A DNA stretch of 34,009 bases from Betaproteobacteria bacterium (GTDB lineage: Bacteria > Pseudomonadota > Gammaproteobacteria > Burkholderiales > Burkholderiaceae_C). The position numbers were made by a program, and so were the translations under genes. Under the pieces are notes generated by a model. It was not told the DNA's origin, made no database searches, and saw only the letters and a list, made by a program, of their open reading frames with translations. This document shows positions 30,592 through 34,009 of the stretch, in pieces. The stretch spans positions 1-34,009 of the forward strand of contig RFYK01000010.1 of assembly GCA_009925585.1 (NCBI GenBank), given 5' to 3'. Numbering within the stretch: position 1 is the first letter of the stretch; each line of letters opens with the position of its first letter.

Positions 30592-31980
30592 TCAAGCGCC
30601 AGCCACTTTCATGCGGTTGACCAGCACCGAACCGATGGTTTTGGCGCCGTAGTTGTAAGCGTCAGAGCCAATGGCATCGATGCCCATCAACATGTCTTTC
30701 ATGTTCCCGGCGATGGTGATTTCTTGCACAGGGTAAGCAATCTCACCTTTTTCTACCCAAAAACCGCTCGCGCCGCGAGAGTAGTCGCCAGTGACGTAAT
30801 TGATGCCCTGTCCCATGAGTTCAATGACGAACAAACCTGTGCCCAATTTTTTCAACATGGCTTTGAGGTCATCTTCGCTGCGGGTGTGTGTGGATCGCAT
30901 GACCAAATTGTGAGAGCCACCCGAGTTACCCGTGGTTTGCATGCCAAGCTTGCGTGCGGAATAGCTGCTGAGGAAATAGCCTTGAACCTGGCCATCGCGG
31001 ATGATGTCGCGCGGCTGTGTTTTGACACCTTCTTCATCAAAGGGTGAACTGCCCTTGCCACGCATCACAAACGGGTCTTCATGCACTTGTATGTGGGCAG
31101 GCAACACTTGCTTGCCAAGTGAGTCCAATAAAAAACTGCTTTTGCGATAGAGCGCGCCACCGCTGAGCGCATGCACCAGACCGCCCAACAGACCTGCGGC
31201 CAAGGGGGACTCAAACAACACCGGGCAACTGACCGTGCGGATTTTGCGCGCATGCAAACGGCTGAGTGCGCGTTCTGCGGCATAACGACCAACCACTTCC
31301 GGGGACGCCAACTCATTCGGGTGCCGCATCGAGCTATACCAGGCATCGCGCTGCATGTCCTCGCCCGTGCCAGCGATGGGCGCCACCGACACACTGTGCC
31401 GTGAGCTGGCGTAGCCGCCTCTGAAGCCATGCGTGTGTGCACTGAAAAAATGGCTTTGTTGCGCAGACACCGCCGCGCCTTCGCTGTTGGTGATGCCTGC
31501 ATCGGTTTGCAGCGCCGCCGACTCGCAACGCAATGCCAACTGGGCGGCTTGCTCGCTGGTGATGTCCCAAGGATGGAACAAATCCAAATCGGGTTGATGC
31601 TGGGCGATGAGCTCTTCTTCTGGCAAGCCCGCCATCGGGTCCTCTGCGGTGAAACGGGCGATGTCAAACGCAGCTTGCACCGTGCGTTCAATGGCAGCTT
31701 TGGAGAAATCCGAGGTGCTCGCGTTGCCGCGACGGTTGCCGACATAAACCGTGACGCCCAACGATTTATCGCGGTTGCGTTCAACGTTTTCGAGTTCGCC
31801 TTTGCGAACCGACACGCTCAAACCACAGCCCTCAGAAGCTTGGGCGGCGGCATCGGTGGCGCCGAGCCGTTTAGCGTGGTTCAGTGCGCTGTCAACCAAG
31901 GCTTCGAATTGGGCGCGGCTGTGGCTGAATCCGGGTAAGGGTTTGTCGTGGGTGGTCGGGGGTATTGAATAGGGTTTCAT
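30592..31980 (-). CDS. pmbA: Metalloprotease PmbA/TldE
   Basis: The 462-aa TldE subunit of the TldD/TldE protease, which in enterobacteria matures microcin B17 and degrades CcdA. Typical blocks are GLSVSVRKGELENVERNRDKSLGV, VYVGNRRGNASTSDFS, PVLFESPLAAGLLGGLVHALSGG and TGNSGGSHNLVM, and the C-terminal GINYVTGDYSRGASGFWVEKGE. As expected for TldE it lacks the HExxxH zinc motif carried by TldD. The ATG at 31980 is the family start; a longer frame to 32028 overlaps yjgA. A TATCAT lies 10 nt before the ATG. pmbA is divergent from yjgA, an arrangement conserved in proteobacteria. Confidence 0.95.
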   Translation of the reverse strand: MKPYSIPPTTHDKPLPGFSHSRAQFEALVDSALNHAKRLGATDAAAQASEGCGLSVSVRKGELENVERNRDKSLGVTVYVGNRRGNASTSDFSKAAIERTVQAAFDIARFTAEDPMAGLPEEELIAQHQPDLDLFHPWDITSEQAAQLALRCESAALQTDAGITNSEGAAVSAQQSHFFSAHTHGFRGGYASSRHSVSVAPIAGTGEDMQRDAWYSSMRHPNELASPEVVGRYAAERALSRLHARKIRTVSCPVLFESPLAAGLLGGLVHALSGGALYRKSSFLLDSLGKQVLPAHIQVHEDPFVMRGKGSSPFDEEGVKTQPRDIIRDGQVQGYFLSSYSARKLGMQTTGNSGGSHNLVMRSTHTRSEDDLKAMLKKLGTGLFVIELMGQGINYVTGDYSRGASGFWVEKGEIAYPVQEITIAGNMKDMLMGIDAIGSDAYNYGAKTIGSVLVNRMKVAGA

Positions 31981-31989
31981 ATCGAGGGC

Positions 31990-31996
31990 TATGATA
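31990..31996. promoter_or_regulatory. Overlapping divergent -10 elements for pmbA and yjgA
   Basis: TATGATA reads TATGAT on the plus strand, 26 nt before the yjgA ATG, and TATCAT on the minus strand, 10 nt before the pmbA ATG. The two promoters in this 41-bp gap would compete for the same bases. No clear -35 boxes. Confidence 0.4.
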
Positions 31997-32021
31997 CTTG
32001 CCACACCATTAACCCCACGCC

Positions 32022-32663
32022 ATGTCACGCAAACCCACCAAAGGTTATTACGTCAAAGGTCATTTTGTTGCCGAGGGCAGCGACCTCGATCTTGAGCTCA
32101 AGCGCGAACTCAAGGGCACTGACAGTTCCAGCAAAACCGACCTCAAACGCGAAAGTGTTGAGCTGCAAAAGCTCGGTGAAGACTTGTTGCAACTGCGCGC
32201 CGACGCCATGCAACAACTGGTGGCGCAACAGCACGTGCCCGAGCTGTTATTTGAAGCCATCCGCGACGCAAAAAAAATCACCAACTTTGAAGGACTGCGC
32301 CGTCAAATGCAATTTGTGGGCAAGCTCATGCGCAAGCTGGACGAGACACAAGTCCAAGCCATACGCGATGCGCTTGATGTCCAACACAACGGCAGCGCCG
32401 AAGAAACCCTGGCGCTTCACATGAGTGAGCACTGGCGCGACCGCTTACTGAAAGACGACACGGCATTGGCCGACTGGCTGGCGGCTCACCCCGACACTGA
32501 CAGCCAGCAATTGCGCGCCTTGATCCGACAAGCCCGAAAAGACGGTTTGCCCGACAAAACCGCGGTTTCACAAGGCGCATTTCCCAGACAAGGCCGCGCC
32601 TATCGAGATATTTTCAAAATCGTGCGCGATCAACTTTCCGCGCAAAAGGTCGCCCCCGAATGA
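32022..32663 (+). CDS. yjgA: Ribosome biogenesis factor YjgA (DarP)
   Basis: A 213-aa DUF615 protein. The E. coli homologue associates with late 50S precursors and helps peptidyl transferase centre maturation. It has the conserved KRESVELQKLGEDLLQL, ITNFEGLRRQMQFVGKLMR and the C-terminal RQARKDGLPDKTAVSQGAFPRQGRAYRDIF (residues about 170-200). It is all-helical with no membrane segment. The N-terminal extension KGYYVKGHFVAEGSDLD is usual in betaproteobacteria. Its stop overlaps the mog ATG (ATGA, 32660-32663). Confidence 0.93.
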   Translation: MSRKPTKGYYVKGHFVAEGSDLDLELKRELKGTDSSSKTDLKRESVELQKLGEDLLQLRADAMQQLVAQQHVPELLFEAIRDAKKITNFEGLRRQMQFVGKLMRKLDETQVQAIRDALDVQHNGSAEETLALHMSEHWRDRLLKDDTALADWLAAHPDTDSQQLRALIRQARKDGLPDKTAVSQGAFPRQGRAYRDIFKIVRDQLSAQKVAPE

Positions 32664-33268
32664 ATGCAGATCCCTCGCTTGAACCTGTTCGCATTGGCAT
32701 TGTGTCCATCAGTGACCGAGCGTCCAGCGGCACCTATGAAGACAAAGGCTTGCCTGCGCTGCGCGAATGGTTGGAACAAGCCCTGCACAACCCTTTGCAG
32801 TTTGAAGCCCGCTTGATTCCCGATGAGCAAGCACGCATCAGCCAAACCTTGATTGAACTCGTTGATGCCGGGTGCAGTTTGGTGCTGACCACGGGTGGCA
32901 CAGGTCCTGCCGTTCGAGACGTGACGCCAGAGGCCACATTGGCCGTGGCGCACAAAGAAATGCCCGGGTTCGGCGAACAAATGCGTCAAATCAGCTTGCG
33001 CTTTGTGCCCACCGCCATCTTGTCAAGGCAAGTGGCTGTCATACGGGGCCAGAGTTTGATCATCAATTTGCCGGGTCAACCCAAATCCATCACCGAAACC
33101 TTGGGTGGCTTGAAAGATGCCCAAGGCGCCACACTGGTTGACGGTATTTTTGCAGCGGTGCCTTATTGCATCGACTTGATTGGCGGGCCGTACTTGCAAA
33201 CACGTGACGCGTTTTGCAACGCATTCAGACCCAAAACCGCGCAAAGACCGTATCCCGCGAACGCGTGA
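32660..33268 (+). CDS. mog: Molybdopterin adenylyltransferase
   Basis: Adenylates molybdopterin before molybdate insertion in molybdenum cofactor synthesis. The 202-aa protein has IGIVSISDRASSGTYEDKGLPAL, the substrate motif TTGGTGPAVRDVTPEAT, EMPGFGEQMRQISL and INLPGQPKSI, which distinguish Mog from MoaB. It is coupled to yjgA by a 4-nt overlap. No other moa/mob/moe genes lie in the window. Its TGA is two bases from the stop of the converging hypothetical gene. Confidence 0.95.
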   Translation: MNADPSLEPVRIGIVSISDRASSGTYEDKGLPALREWLEQALHNPLQFEARLIPDEQARISQTLIELVDAGCSLVLTTGGTGPAVRDVTPEATLAVAHKEMPGFGEQMRQISLRFVPTAILSRQVAVIRGQSLIINLPGQPKSITETLGGLKDAQGATLVDGIFAAVPYCIDLIGGPYLQTRDAFCNAFRPKTAQRPYPANA

Positions 33269-33270
33269 GA

Positions 33271-33675
33271 TCAGGTCTTCTCCAAGTGAAAAGCCACTTG
33301 GTCAATATCGAAATACATTTTTTCAAAAAACAATTCGCAAGTCGCTGAGCCACTGCCCACCAAACGCAAATTGGCTGTCGGTGGGTTGTCCATGAGGGCG
33401 TCTTCGGGCGAGAAATGCAAAGTCGAGAACACGTATTTCTCCAACGACCTCAAAAACACCACAAAACCCGGCACCTTGATTTGAGCCGGGTCTTCACAAA
33501 CCATCCACCAATGAGAATGGAATTGGTTGGGCGCAAACAGTTGCAAACTCACCAAGCAATCGCGCACCATCAAACCGTATTGCTCGATACTGAACGACAA
33601 ATCGGCGCGGTAGGCGCCATCCGGCAATTGGTTGAACACCATGCTGTGGGGATGCAATTTGATGAAGGCTGGCAT
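33271..33675 (-). CDS. Hypothetical protein, 134 aa
   Basis: I do not recognise the family. The protein is soluble in appearance, rich in Phe, His and Leu, with no signal peptide or transmembrane helix. It appears to be mostly beta strands (for example YRADLSFSIEQYGL, PGFVVFLRSLEKYVFSTLHF). It contains HSHWWMVCEDP and ends FDIDQVAFHLEKT. The start ATG at 33675 is the first in frame; no strong RBS. It follows another hypothetical minus-strand gene by 44 bp, so the two may form an operon. Confidence 0.65.
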   Translation of the reverse strand: MPAFIKLHPHSMVFNQLPDGAYRADLSFSIEQYGLMVRDCLVSLQLFAPNQFHSHWWMVCEDPAQIKVPGFVVFLRSLEKYVFSTLHFSPEDALMDNPPTANLRLVGSGSATCELFFEKMYFDIDQVAFHLEKT

Positions 33676-33719
33676 GGTGAAAAGATCGGATGAAGTCGGG
33701 CGGGCTTGACCGCTTGGGA

Positions 33720-34009
33720 TCAGTCGATCAACTTGTTGAGCTTTTCAATGTCAGCATGCACGGTTGTTTTGGCTGCATCCATTGGCACGCAATCAACACC
33801 ATTGACATCGCCCTTGGACAATTTTTCCAGGGCTTGCCACAGCATGGCAATTTGCTTGTCTTGCTCGGCGGTGTAGTCGATCAACCCGCGAATGGCTTGG
33901 CTCAAGGGGTCGTCGTTTTGCGTGACGCCATAGGCTGAAAAACCCATTTTCGAGGCGACTTGCTCGCGCACTGCATCGGTTTGCGCTTCAATGATTCGCG
34001 CTGGGTTGC
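33720..34009 (-). CDS. Hypothetical protein, C-terminal part (cut by window edge)
   Basis: The reading frame is open to the right edge, giving the last 95 or so residues of an unrecognised protein. The visible part starts NPARIIEAQTDAVREQVASKMG, has DPLSQAIRGLIDYTAEQDKQI and a probable amphipathic helix or short coiled coil (AMLWQALEKLSKG), and ends HADIEKLNKLID. No transmembrane helix is seen. The true start lies outside the window; an internal GTG at 33971 is possible but unnecessary. Confidence 0.6.
   Translation of the reverse strand, partial: NPARIIEAQTDAVREQVASKMGFSAYGVTQNDDPLSQAIRGLIDYTAEQDKQIAMLWQALEKLSKGDVNGVDCVPMDAAKTTVHADIEKLNKLID

Overview
The window is a dense, mostly housekeeping segment of a betaproteobacterial chromosome, about 56% GC by eye. 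The gene set and order (pyrG-kdsA-eno-ftsB, dapA-bamC, parE-parC, divergent pmbA/yjgA, rpsU-yqeY, a Bug/TctC receptor, a PotA-type ATPase) and the protein sequences point to Burkholderiales, most likely Comamonadaceae of the freshwater Limnohabitans/Rhodoferax type. The genus is an inference. Intergenic gaps are very short, many neighbours overlap by 1-4 nt (ATGA, TGATG), and several convergent pairs abut with no gap, so the genome looks compact. I see no rRNA, tRNA, CRISPR array, IS element, prophage or attachment site.

Layout. 1-2416: parC (cut by the window edge) and parE, minus strand. 2527-5249: a coupled plus-strand run of MFS transporter, an unlisted 46-aa one-helix membrane protein, an SDR oxidoreductase and a SAM methyltransferase. 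5323-8135: dapA, bamC and a WalJ/YycJ-type metallo-hydrolase, closed by a bidirectional terminator. 8136-8416: a 17-codon mini-ORF with its own RBS and terminator. 8417-10109: a RoxA-type ribosomal oxygenase divergent from an FKBP/SlyD-like isomerase. 10110-11785: coaBC-dut, minus strand. 11858-16458: pyrG, kdsA, eno, ftsB and a cysteine-bearing unknown protein. 16444-17954: gamma-carbonic anhydrase and hslO. 17989-18798: a DUF455 ferritin-like protein. 18795-21649: murB, a broken Bug receptor and xerD. 21688-23891: yajQ, plsY and a Tas-like aldo/keto reductase. 23985-28519: an SDR, a broken acyl-CoA synthetase, an alpha/beta hydrolase and a broken BaiN-type flavoprotein. 28641-30587: rpsU, yqeY and an orphan PotA-type ATPase. 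30592-34009: pmbA, yjgA, mog and two unrecognised genes, the last cut by the window edge.

The genes serve core functions: chromosome topology and dimer resolution (parCE, xerD), envelope construction (dapA, murB, kdsA, bamC, plsY), nucleotide and cofactor supply (pyrG, dut, coaBC, mog), division (ftsB), translation (rpsU, yjgA, roxA) and redox proteostasis (hslO).

Two patterns stand out. First, three accessory genes each lack an internal block of about 20-30 codons, with a frameshift at the junction and recognisable family sequence resuming in another frame; the 17-codon mini-ORF may be a fourth, in-frame, case. This is either real recent decay or a systematic assembly fault, and read mapping would decide. 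Second, at least seven genes carry a -10-like hexamer ending only 6-10 nt before the ATG, with no Shine-Dalgarno, which suggests leaderless or near-leaderless mRNAs. I found no convincing new multi-gene system.
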